Of a DNA stretch of 64,000 nt, positions 9,561-17,701 are shown in pieces. The DNA is from CAYFMP01 sp964344215 (GTDB taxonomy: Bacteria > Pseudomonadota > Alphaproteobacteria > Rhodospirillales > Casp-alpha2): contig CAYFMP010000006.1 in assembly GCA_964344215.1 (NCBI GenBank), positions 22,013 through 86,012 of the forward strand, given 5' to 3'. Within the stretch, counting starts at the first letter, position 1; the number at the start of each line of letters is the position of its first letter. The translations under genes were made by a program, and so were the position numbers. The notes below the pieces were generated by a model. It saw only the letters and a list, made by a program, of their open reading frames with translations, did not search any database and was not told the DNA's origin.

Positions 9561-10718
9561 ATGCCGGACGCCATCGACCCCGTTGAACTCAGCCAAAGAT
9601 TGATCCGCTGTCAGAGCGTTACGCCGACGGACGGCGGCGCTCTTGCCGTCCTCGAAGAGGCGTTGGCCAGTCTCGGGTTCACCTGCCGTCGGCTCAAGTT
9701 CTCCGACGAACAAACGCCCGATGTCGAGAACCTCTATGCCCGTCTCGGCGAGACTGAGCCCAATCTCTGTTTCGCCGGACACACCGACGTCGTTCCTACC
9801 GGCGACCGCGACGACTGGAGTGTCGATCCGTTCGCCGCCGAACTCCGCGACGGACGGCTCTACGGTCGCGGTGCCGCCGATATGAAAGCGGCGATCGCCG
9901 CCTTCGTCGCCGCCACCGGCCGTTACCTCACCGCCGTCAACGGCGCTCCGCCCGGCTCGATCAGCCTGTTGATCACCGGCGACGAGGAAGGACCGGCCAT
10001 CAACGGAACCCAAAAGGTCTTGAGGTGGATGGCCGACAGCGGCGAGACCGTCGACGCCTGCGTGGTCGGCGAGCCGACCAACCCTGAACGCCTCGGCGAC
10101 ATGATCAAGATCGGGCGGCGTGGCTCCCTGAACGCCGAGATCGCCGTCCACGGCGTCCAAGGCCATGTCGCCTACCCGGATCACGCCGACAACCCGATTC
10201 CCCGTCTGTTGGCCTTTCTCGACCGCGTCTTGGCCGAACCCCTGGACGGCGGCACCGAGCATTTCCCACCGAGCCGTATCGAGATCACTTCGGTCGATGT
10301 CGGAAATCCGACCACTAACCTCATTCCATCCCGGGCCGAGGCCCGCTTGAACATCCGTTTCAACGACCTCCACACCGGCGCCGGCTTGACCTCCCACCTG
10401 GAAACCTGCCGGTCCGAGACGGCCGGCGCCAGCGACATTACCGTCAGCGTTTCGGGCGAGGCCTTCCTGACTCCGCCCGGCCGATTGAGCGGGATACTTG
10501 CTGACGCCGTGCGCCGAGAAACCGGGCGCGAAGCGGAGTTGAGCACGACCGGGGGCACCTCGGACGCCCGCTTCATCAAGGACCATTGCCCCACCGTAGA
10601 GTTCGGCATGATCAACCGAACCGCCCATCAAACGGACGAGTTCGCCGACATCAACGACATCGAAGCGCTGAGCCGGATCTACGAGACGGTTCTTGCCGCT
10701 TACTTCGAAACCGCCTGA
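9561..10718 (+). CDS. dapE: Succinyl-diaminopimelate desuccinylase
   Basis: The 385-residue M20-family zinc hydrolase removes succinate from N-succinyl-LL-diaminopimelate. Metal-binding and catalytic motifs are visible: GHTDVVPTGDRDDW (His and Asp), GRGAADMK (bridging Asp), GDEEGPAINGT (catalytic Glu pair) and EFGMINRTAHQTDEF (last His). The ATG at 9561 directly follows the short gap after dapD. Its stop codon overlaps the start of the membrane-protein gene at 10718 (ATGA), which indicates translational coupling. Confidence 0.96.
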   Translation: MPDAIDPVELSQRLIRCQSVTPTDGGALAVLEEALASLGFTCRRLKFSDEQTPDVENLYARLGETEPNLCFAGHTDVVPTGDRDDWSVDPFAAELRDGRLYGRGAADMKAAIAAFVAATGRYLTAVNGAPPGSISLLITGDEEGPAINGTQKVLRWMADSGETVDACVVGEPTNPERLGDMIKIGRRGSLNAEIAVHGVQGHVAYPDHADNPIPRLLAFLDRVLAEPLDGGTEHFPPSRIEITSVDVGNPTTNLIPSRAEARLNIRFNDLHTGAGLTSHLETCRSETAGASDITVSVSGEAFLTPPGRLSGILADAVRRETGREAELSTTGGTSDARFIKDHCPTVEFGMINRTAHQTDEFADINDIEALSRIYETVLAAYFETA

Positions 10719-11284
10719 TGGTGCCGCTCCGGGACGTCGTCGCCGCCCTCTATGGCGCCTATCGGTTGGCCCGCTTCGATAGCGGCGGCATGAGTTTCTT
10801 CGAAATTTCGGAAACCGGGTTTTGGCGTTCCTTCTTCGCTGCCGTCCTGGTCGCCCCGTTTTTCCTGGCTCTGCTTTTGGTGCGGTTTCAAATGGTTCCG
10901 ATCGAAGCGCCGCTGTTCCGTTACTTGGCCATCGAGGCGATCGCATACGTAATTGCCTGGGTGGCCTTTCCCCTGGTCATGGCCAACCTGGTCCGCGCGT
11001 TCGAACGGGAAAGCCATTTCATACGGCTGATCGTCGCCTACAATTGGGCTTCGGTGTGGCAGAATTGCCTCTACCTTCCGATCGTTATGCTGGCCTCGCT
11101 TGGCGCCTTTTCGGACGGCGTGGCCAACGGCGTGTCGTTCATCGCCCTGGTCTATATATTGGTCTACACTTGGTTCGTCGCGCGGACGGCGCTCGAGATC
11201 CCGGCAATCGGGGCAGCCGGCGTGGTCGCCGTCGATTTGTTCCTGAGCGTCGTGATCAACGCTGTCGCCGATGGGGTAATCTAG
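10718..11284 (+). CDS. Inner-membrane protein of unknown function
   Basis: The 188-residue product has four or five hydrophobic segments, at about residues 38-58, 68-95, 110-140, 145-160 and 163-185. It starts at the ATG that overlaps the dapE stop and so is translated with dapD-dapE. The layout resembles small alphaproteobacterial multi-pass proteins of the Yip1-like type, but I see no catalytic motif and do not assign a function. Its stop overlaps the stop of the convergent gene at 11281 within the palindrome CTAG. Confidence 0.75.
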   Translation: MVPLRDVVAALYGAYRLARFDSGGMSFFEISETGFWRSFFAAVLVAPFFLALLLVRFQMVPIEAPLFRYLAIEAIAYVIAWVAFPLVMANLVRAFERESHFIRLIVAYNWASVWQNCLYLPIVMLASLGAFSDGVANGVSFIALVYILVYTWFVARTALEIPAIGAAGVVAVDLFLSVVINAVADGVI

Positions 11285-11646
11285 ACTTCCTTGGTGCCGC
11301 TGCCGCCTCCGCCGTCGAACAAATCGAGGAATGGCTGGATCAGATCCTGCCAATCGACCATAAAGGAAACGGCACTGATACCAACGAACAGCCACAGTTT
11401 AGGCGACGTCAGAAAACCACCGACAACCAGTAAGAGACCGATGAAGCCCCAGGTTCCCTGCCCCAGGAAAATGGCGATGACCGAGCAGATAAGGGCCAAT
11501 GGCACGAAGATAAACCCAATCGTAAAGATGCCGAGCAGCCCGAAACCGACTGCGAACCAGCCCATCACCGGGGCCGTGGTCGGTTCCGGCGGCGGCTGTT
11601 CGGAACCCTCGCTTTCGGGGTTCAAGCTCAACGGCATTCGTTCCAT
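11281..11646 (-). CDS. Small membrane protein of unknown function
   Basis: The 121-residue protein has a Pro/Glu-rich N terminus of about 30 residues, then three hydrophobic segments at about residues 30-48, 52-65 and 70-95, and an acidic, Gly-rich tail. I chose the ATG at 11646; a second ATG at 11637 is equally possible, and the frame opens further upstream only at a TTG. It lies 80 bases after truA on the same strand and may be co-transcribed. No motif identifies a function. Confidence 0.65.
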   Translation of the reverse strand: MERMPLSLNPESEGSEQPPPEPTTAPVMGWFAVGFGLLGIFTIGFIFVPLALICSVIAIFLGQGTWGFIGLLLVVGGFLTSPKLWLFVGISAVSFMVDWQDLIQPFLDLFDGGGGSGTKEV

Positions 11647-11725
11647 GACAAGTCCGAATATAGGCCGCCGGCTGCGGCGAAACAACGCATCCAGGGCGTT
11701 CGCCGGCGCTTCCCAATAGACCCTC

Positions 11726-12463
11726 CTAATAGACGACGTCCGTAAGATAGAGACCGTCGGCCGGTGCCGTCGGTCCGCCGGCCTCGCGGTCGCATGCCGC
11801 TAGCGCCCGCTCCACCGCAGCCGTGTCCCATTTGCCCTCGCCGACCAGTTTCAGGGTGCCGACCATGTTGCGTACCTGATGGTGCAGGAACGACCGGGCG
11901 CGAGCGGTTACGGTGAGATCGCGGCCATCGCGCCGGACCTCCAGGGCATCCAACGTCTTGAGGGGCGTGTCGGCCTGGCAGGTGCTGGCCCGGAAACTGG
12001 TGAAGTCGTGCTTGCCCACCAGCACCTTGGCGGCGGCATTCATGGCGGCAATGTCGAGGTCTGTGGGCACCCACCACTTCAACCCCCGGTCGATGGTCAA
12101 CGGCGCCCGTCGGCAGACGACGCGGTAGACGTAACCGCGCTGTGTGGCCGAAAACCGGGCGTGAAAATCCGGCGCCGCTTCGCAAGCCTCTAGAACGCTG
12201 ACTGGATGCGGCCTCGCTTGAGCGTTTAACGCGTCGCGCACCGTATCGGCGTCGGTCTCGCGCTCCAGGTCGAAGTGCGCCACCTGGCCCAAGGCGTGCA
12301 CACCTGAATCCGTCCGCCCGGCGCCGAATACCGTCACCCGTTCGCCGGAGAACGCCTCGACGGCTTCCTCCAGGACCTGTTGGACGGCGAGGCCGTTGTC
12401 CTGGCGTTGCCAACCGACGAATCCGCGGCCGTCATATTCGATGGTGAGGCGATATCGGGTCAT
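11726..12463 (-). CDS. truA: tRNA pseudouridine(38-40) synthase TruA
   Basis: The 245-residue enzyme converts uridines 38-40 of the tRNA anticodon arm to pseudouridine. The catalytic motif GAGRTDSGVHALGQVAHF carries the nucleophilic Asp near residue 52. The N terminus RYRLTIEYDGRGFVGWQRQ and the segment FLHHQVRNMVGTL are family hallmarks. In many alphaproteobacteria truA directly follows def-fmt; here a plus-strand gene (12633-13670) lies between fmt and truA. Confidence 0.95.
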   Translation of the reverse strand: MTRYRLTIEYDGRGFVGWQRQDNGLAVQQVLEEAVEAFSGERVTVFGAGRTDSGVHALGQVAHFDLERETDADTVRDALNAQARPHPVSVLEACEAAPDFHARFSATQRGYVYRVVCRRAPLTIDRGLKWWVPTDLDIAAMNAAAKVLVGKHDFTSFRASTCQADTPLKTLDALEVRRDGRDLTVTARARSFLHHQVRNMVGTLKLVGEGKWDTAAVERALAACDREAGGPTAPADGLYLTDVVY

Positions 12464-12632
12464 GTCGCTCTATTTACCGGGAAGCCGCCGATTTTTCGAC
12501 TGCTTATGTCTTTCCGCCGGCAGTTGCGCGTTATTGTGTGGTCAGCGGGCGTCATGATAAGAAAGCGCTCGTCGTTGCGTTCAGCCACGGGGCACAAGGG
12601 GGGGTGTCCGGAAAACCCCAAGAGGTGCGAAA

Positions 12633-13670
12633 GTGACAGGCTCCGAAGCCGAATTTTCCGATGCGGACCGGGATTCGCTGCATATCTTGCCGCTCGCTAT
12701 CCTGCCGCTAAAGACGCCTTCGTTGAAGCGCGCGCGCCTCATCAAGAACCACCGGCTTGAAAGCGTCATCGAGTTGTTTACCGACGCCGAGACCGGTAGC
12801 GGACAACTGGAAATCGAGAACCTGATCCAGGAGTTCTCCTGGGACCCGTCGGAACCGCCCGACGACCTGATCTTGCTGCGTAAACTCTCCAAGCTGCACA
12901 GCTACGATGTCTACAGCCTGCGCGTGACTCTGCGCGAGGAAGGCATCGAGGTGGATAGCGACGAACACCTCAAGCTTTCGGCGAGCAAGAACAAGGAACT
13001 CACCGAATACATGACCGAATTCACCCGGCCGCTGATACTGCAGATCTACGGCGACGACGACATGGAGATCAACAGTTTCGAGGACGTGATCAGGTTGTTT
13101 CGCAACCCGGACGTCAAGAAGGCGCTGGAAAAGATCCAGATCATGTCGCAGAAGCTCGAGATCGAGCCCGAGGACATCCCCAAGTTCATGGAGGATTACG
13201 GCGATATTTTCCTGTCGCTGTCCTACTATCACCAATGCCTGGACACCATCGAACCGGCCATTTCCGAGTTTCTCGAAGCCCTTATCGATTTGCGCGACAG
13301 CTATCAGTTCAAGACCGACCCCGGCCTCGTCGAAACCGCCAAGATGATGGAAGCCACGATCAACGAACTGATGGCGGCGATCACCGGCCGCTTCGAAAAC
13401 TTCGAACGCGGCACCAAGAACATGTGGGACGACATTTCGGCGACCCGCTTCCGCAAGGTGGAGCGGCTGATATCCGGTTACCACACGACCATCGGCGGCG
13501 TCCTCTGTTCGCTCAATGTCAAGATGGACGCCTGGATGCGTCTGTTCCCGAACAAGAACACCGGCGGCCCCGGCCGCCGCGCCGAGTTCATCATGTCCGA
13601 TATGAAACAGGGCATGGACAAGATTCAGAAGATCGAGGACTCGGCGCCGATGCTGGCGGCGCTGGAATAG
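12633..13670 (+). CDS. Conserved alphaproteobacterial protein of unknown function
   Basis: The 345-residue product is acidic, predicted soluble and largely helical, with no signal peptide or membrane segment. The N-terminal third holds an EDD/EEG-rich stretch; the middle has long amphipathic helices (for example KKALEKIQIMSQKLEIEPED and FLEALIDLRDSYQF). The C-terminal part ends in the Gly-rich segment NKNTGGPGRRAEFIMSD. The GTG at 12633 follows an AGAGG element and gives the best start. It sits between truA and fmt on the opposite strand, convergent with fmt (12 bases between stops). Its codon use resembles its core-gene neighbours, so it is not an obvious recent import. I do not recognise a named family. 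Confidence 0.75.
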   Translation: MTGSEAEFSDADRDSLHILPLAILPLKTPSLKRARLIKNHRLESVIELFTDAETGSGQLEIENLIQEFSWDPSEPPDDLILLRKLSKLHSYDVYSLRVTLREEGIEVDSDEHLKLSASKNKELTEYMTEFTRPLILQIYGDDDMEINSFEDVIRLFRNPDVKKALEKIQIMSQKLEIEPEDIPKFMEDYGDIFLSLSYYHQCLDTIEPAISEFLEALIDLRDSYQFKTDPGLVETAKMMEATINELMAAITGRFENFERGTKNMWDDISATRFRKVERLISGYHTTIGGVLCSLNVKMDAWMRLFPNKNTGGPGRRAEFIMSDMKQGMDKIQKIEDSAPMLAALE

Positions 13671-13681
13671 GATCCGGTCGG

Positions 13682-14608
13682 TCAGCCGAGCCGGGTACCG
13701 ACCGTAAGCGGATATCCCCTCAGGAACGTCTCCGTATCGAGCGGCCCCTTGCCGGGACGCTGCAGGCGCTTCAATGCAAGGGCACCGTCCCCGCAGGCTA
13801 CCGCCAACGGTTCGCTGATGACGGTTCCCGGTTCACCACCGGCCTCAGGCAATACATCGGCCGCCAGCACCTTGATGCGCTCGCCGGCGTGATCGAACCA
13901 CACACCGGGCCACGGATTGAGAGCGCGAACCGTTCGCTCCAGTTCGATGGCCGGTCGCGCCCAGTCGAGGCGACCTTCGTTGCGCTCCAGCTTGGCCGCA
14001 TAGGTAACACCGTCACTGGGTTGCGGAATCGGTGAAATGGACCCGCGGACCATCCCATCGAGCGCCTCTACCAACAACTCCGCGCCGATTGCGCTTAGGC
14101 GGTCATGCAGGTCGGTGGCTGTGGTATGCGGTCCGATCGGTGTCTCGGCGCTGAGTAGGATGTCGCCGGCGTCCACATCTTCATTGATCTGCATGATAGT
14201 GACACCACTCACCTCGTCACCGGCCAGGATGGCCCGTTGGACGGGCGCAGCGCCGCGCCATCGCGGCAGCAGAGAGGCATGGACGTTGAGGCAGCCCAAC
14301 CTGGGCGCTTCGATAACGGCTTTCGGCAGGATTTTCCCTGAGGCGGCGACCACCGCGACATCGGCATCGAGGTCGATGAACGCCTGTTGCTCGTCGTCGC
14401 CCTTGAGGGAAACCGGCGTACGGACGCTCAATCCCTTCTGCTCCGCGAAAGCATGAACCGGCGCCGGCTTTTCGTGGTGGCCGCGACCGACGGGGCGGGG
14501 CGGCTGCGCGTAGACGGCAACGACCTCGTGGCCGGCGTCGAGAAGCGCCGACAGGGTCGGCACGGCGAAGTCCGGCGTGCCCATGAAGATTGTCCGGAGT
14601 GCGCTCAT
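13682..14608 (-). CDS. fmt: Methionyl-tRNA formyltransferase
   Basis: The 308-residue enzyme formylates initiator Met-tRNA with 10-formyltetrahydrofolate. The N terminus RTIFMGTPDFAVPTLSALLD, the catalytic stretch LNVHASLLPRWRGAAPVQRA and the segment GVTIMQINEDVDAGDILL are diagnostic. The open frame extends 57 codons upstream, but the ATG at 14608 (MSALRT) is the family start. def lies 41 bases upstream, so def-fmt form an operon coupling formylation and deformylation. A run of ten C residues (14611-14620) in the def-fmt gap is unusual. Confidence 0.96.
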   Translation of the reverse strand: MSALRTIFMGTPDFAVPTLSALLDAGHEVVAVYAQPPRPVGRGHHEKPAPVHAFAEQKGLSVRTPVSLKGDDEQQAFIDLDADVAVVAASGKILPKAVIEAPRLGCLNVHASLLPRWRGAAPVQRAILAGDEVSGVTIMQINEDVDAGDILLSAETPIGPHTTATDLHDRLSAIGAELLVEALDGMVRGSISPIPQPSDGVTYAAKLERNEGRLDWARPAIELERTVRALNPWPGVWFDHAGERIKVLAADVLPEAGGEPGTVISEPLAVACGDGALALKRLQRPGKGPLDTETFLRGYPLTVGTRLG

Positions 14609-14649
14609 TGGCCCCCCCCCGGGGCTGTCGGCGACGTCGGTTCGCTGGC

Positions 14650-15174
14650 TCAGGCCGATTTCGCCTGGGTCTGACGCTTCGCCTTGGCAAGCTTGCGCAG
14701 GATCATGTTGCGCTTCAACGAGGAAATATGATCGACAAACAGAACACCGCGCAAGTGGTCTATTTCGTGCTGGACGCAAACGGCCGAATAGCCTTCGGCC
14801 TCGAGTTCCTGGGTTTCGTTGTTCTCATCCAGATAACGCACCCGCACCGACTCGGGCCGGACCACGTCGGCGAAATGCTCCGGCAGGGAAAGACAGCCTT
14901 CTTCGCGGGCAATCTCCTCATCGGATGCCCAGACTATTTCCGGATTGGCCATGCGGATCGGGTTGGGCTCCTCGTCCTTGGCAGTCACGTCCATGACCAG
15001 GACGCTGCGGTGATCGCCGACCTGAGGCGCGGCCAAGCCGATGCCTTTGCCGGCATACATGGTCTCCAGCATGTCGTCCATCAGCGCCCGCACCTCGTCG
15101 TCCACTGCCTCGACCGGCTCGGTGGCGATTTTCAGGCGCGGGTCGGGCGCGACGATAATCGGGAGCAGGGCCAT
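14650..15174 (-). CDS. def: Peptide deformylase
   Basis: The 174-residue metalloenzyme removes the formyl group from new N termini. All three family motifs are present: GIGLAAPQVG near residue 45, EEGCLSLPE near residue 90 (metal-binding Cys), and QHEIDHLRG near residue 135 (HExxH-type, two His ligands and the catalytic Glu). Length is standard. It is the first gene of def-fmt and is divergent from the nucleoside transporter gene. Confidence 0.97.
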   Translation of the reverse strand: MALLPIIVAPDPRLKIATEPVEAVDDEVRALMDDMLETMYAGKGIGLAAPQVGDHRSVLVMDVTAKDEEPNPIRMANPEIVWASDEEIAREEGCLSLPEHFADVVRPESVRVRYLDENNETQELEAEGYSAVCVQHEIDHLRGVLFVDHISSLKRNMILRKLAKAKRQTQAKSA

Positions 15175-15321
15175 GACGGAGGGTTCCGGGCGCGTTGGTC
15201 TCTACGGGTTCAGTTTTCGAACCCTGCACATATGGTGCCTGAGCGGTTCCGTCAAGCCGAGTGCCGAAAGTCGATTTCGGTTATAGTCTTCGGCAGTGCA
15301 CGATCGAAGGGGGAGGGTTCG

Positions 15322-16572
15322 GTGATCTGGCAGAGCTTGGTGGGAGTGGTTGTGCTGACGGCGCTGGCCTGGGCGATAGGCGAAGAGCGCCGGCGGGCGG
15401 CGTGGAAGACGGCGGCGGCCGGGCTTGCCGTGCAGTTCGCCGTCGCCCTGACCCTACTTAAGATCGAAGTGTTCCAGGACGCGTTCTTGTGGCTCAATTC
15501 GGCCGTCGTCGCCCTGCAGGACGCGACCCGCGCCGGCACTTCGTTCGTTTTCGGATACATCGGCGGCGGCCCGCTGCCGTTCGCCGAAAGCTATCCCGGC
15601 GCCAGCTTCGTCTTCGCTTTTCAGGCGTTGCCACTGATCCTGGTGGTCAGCGCCCTTTCGGCCCTGCTCTTCCACTGGCGTGTTCTGCCCGTGGTGGTTC
15701 GGGGCTTCGCCTGGGCCCTGCGGAAGTCGATGGGGGTCGGCGGCGCGGCCGGGGTCGCAGTGGCCGCCAACGTCTTCGTCGGCATGGTCGAGGCGCCGTT
15801 GCTGGTTCGCCCCTACATGGCCAGGCTCAGCCGCAGTGAGTTGTTCATCGTAATGACCGCCGGCATGGCGACCATCGCCGGCACCATGATGGCGCTATAC
15901 GCAACCATCCTCGGCGCCGTCGTGCCCGACGCCGTCGGCCATATCCTGACCGCCTCGCTGATCAGCGTGCCGGCCGCCATCATGATCGCCAAGCTGATGG
16001 TGCCGGAAACGGACGAGGCAGCGGTGGCCGACGACGACCGAGTGACGCTGCGGGCGGAAAGCGGTTCGACCATGGACGCCATCACGCGGGGCGCCCTGCA
16101 GGGCGTGCAGTTGCTCATCAACGTCATCGCCCTGCTGGTCGTCCTGGTCGCCCTGGTCAGCCTCGCCAACGCCTGCCTCGGGCTGCTGCCCGATGTCGCC
16201 GGCCAGGCGCTGACGCTGGAGCGCATCCTGGGATGGGCGATGATGCCGCTGGTTTGGCTGATGGGCGTGCCGTGGAGCGAAGCTCAGACGGCCGGCAGCC
16301 TGATGGGTATCAAGGTCATACTCAACGAGTTCCTGGCCTACCTGGAGATGACAAAGCTGCCTGACGGCGCGTTGTCGGAACGCTCGCGCCTGATCATGAC
16401 TTACGGGCTTTGCGGATTCGCCAATTTCGGCAGCCTCGGCATCATGGTCGGTGGCCTCGTCGGCATGGCGCCGGAACGCCGCGACGAAATCCTCTCGCTG
16501 GGCCCGAAATCCATTGTATCCGGGGTGTTGACGACGGCGTTGACCGGCGCCGTGGCCGGCGTTTTGTTGTGA
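15322..16572 (+). CDS. NupC-family concentrative nucleoside transporter
   Basis: The 416-residue inner-membrane protein belongs to the CNT family, which imports nucleosides with protons or sodium. About ten hydrophobic segments are visible. Family motifs include FVFAFQALPLILVVSALSAL, GVAVAANVFVGMVEAPLLV, ILNEFLAYLEM and YGLCGFANFGSLGIMVGGL. The GTG at 15322 is preceded by GGGGGAGGG, a strong ribosome binding site. The frame is open far upstream across def, which is a shadow and not an N-terminal extension. Specificity cannot be read from the sequence. Confidence 0.93.
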   Translation: MIWQSLVGVVVLTALAWAIGEERRRAAWKTAAAGLAVQFAVALTLLKIEVFQDAFLWLNSAVVALQDATRAGTSFVFGYIGGGPLPFAESYPGASFVFAFQALPLILVVSALSALLFHWRVLPVVVRGFAWALRKSMGVGGAAGVAVAANVFVGMVEAPLLVRPYMARLSRSELFIVMTAGMATIAGTMMALYATILGAVVPDAVGHILTASLISVPAAIMIAKLMVPETDEAAVADDDRVTLRAESGSTMDAITRGALQGVQLLINVIALLVVLVALVSLANACLGLLPDVAGQALTLERILGWAMMPLVWLMGVPWSEAQTAGSLMGIKVILNEFLAYLEMTKLPDGALSERSRLIMTYGLCGFANFGSLGIMVGGLVGMAPERRDEILSLGPKSIVSGVLTTALTGAVAGVLL

Positions 16573-16621
16573 GCAGCGGCCGCCGTTTGCCTTTGCGCGA
16601 AGGCTCGGGCAAGGTGGTGTG

Positions 16622-17701
16622 ATGGATGTAAGCGTCGTCTTGTTGGTGGTGTTAGTGGCGGTGCTGGCCGCCGTCGCCTTGATCATGCGCGGGATCTCCG
16701 CCAACCGGCAGGAGACGGCGCGCATCGCCGAAACCGCCATCCGCCTGGCCGAGGCCCAGGCCGAGCTGACCGGCCGCCTGCAGCAATCGCAGATCGGGGT
16801 GAACGAGCGTCTCGACTCGCTCGGCAAGCGCCTCGGCGACGGCTTGGCCCAGCAGACCGAGAAGACCGGCGCCAACCTGAAGGAGCTTGAAAAACGCCTC
16901 GCCGTCATCGACACCGCCCAGAAGAACATCACCGACCTGTCTGAACAGATGGTTGGATTGCAGGACATCCTGTCCAACAAGCAGGCGCGTGGGGCGTTCG
17001 GCGAAATTCAGATGCAGGACCTGGTCGGCGCCATCCTACCCCCATCGGCCTATATGTTTCAGGCGACGCTGTCGAACGGCAAACGGGCCGATTGCCTGTT
17101 GAAACTGCCCAATCCGCCGGGATCGATCGCCATCGATTCGAAGTTCCCGCTGGAAAGCTACGAGGCGTTGCGGAGCGCCGCCGACGACGACGCCCGCAAG
17201 ATTGCCGGCCGCGAGTTTTCGGCCGCTGTCCTCAAACACGTCAAGGATATCGCCGACCGTTACATCGTTCCTGGCGAGACCGCCGAATCGGCGCTGATGT
17301 TCCTGCCGTCGGAAGCCGTTTACGCGGAACTTCATGCTGGCTTTCGCAACGTCGTCGAGGAATCGTTCCGACGCCGGGTATGGATCGTCTCGCCGACGAC
17401 CTTGATGGCGACCCTGAATACGGTTCGCGCCATCCTCAAGGACGCCCGCATGCGCGAGCAGGCTCACGTCATCCAGGCCGAAGTCACCAAGATACTCGAA
17501 GACGTCGAGCGCCTCGGCAAGCGGGTCGGCAACCTGCAGAGCCATTTCGGACAAGCGCAGAAAGACATCGGCGAAATCCACACGTCGGCCGACAAGATCA
17601 CCAAGCGCGGCCAACGCATCGAGGAACTGCAGTTCGAGGACGACGGCGCCAGCGAAGACCTTGAGCCGCCGCAACCGCGGCCGCAACTGAAAAGCGTCTA
17701 G
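16622..17701 (+). CDS. rmuC: RmuC-family DNA recombination protein
   Basis: The 359-residue protein has one N-terminal membrane segment (about residues 3-22), a coiled-coil region (about 30-110), and a C-terminal RmuC domain of restriction-nuclease-like fold. Visible motifs include GAFGEIQMQDLV, IDSKFPLESYEAL and FLPSEAVYAEL. RmuC proteins limit rearrangement at inverted repeats; the nuclease role is inferred from the fold. I use the ATG at 16622, though a GTG precedes it by one codon. Its stop overlaps that of the convergent TPR gene in the palindrome CTAG. Confidence 0.92.
   Translation: MDVSVVLLVVLVAVLAAVALIMRGISANRQETARIAETAIRLAEAQAELTGRLQQSQIGVNERLDSLGKRLGDGLAQQTEKTGANLKELEKRLAVIDTAQKNITDLSEQMVGLQDILSNKQARGAFGEIQMQDLVGAILPPSAYMFQATLSNGKRADCLLKLPNPPGSIAIDSKFPLESYEALRSAADDDARKIAGREFSAAVLKHVKDIADRYIVPGETAESALMFLPSEAVYAELHAGFRNVVEESFRRRVWIVSPTTLMATLNTVRAILKDARMREQAHVIQAEVTKILEDVERLGKRVGNLQSHFGQAQKDIGEIHTSADKITKRGQRIEELQFEDDGASEDLEPPQPRPQLKSV

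Noticed and set aside
8712..10946. A 744-codon open frame antisense to dapD-dapE
   Set aside because: It spans two well-supported genes and the gap between them, with Arg/Gly-rich composition typical of shadows.
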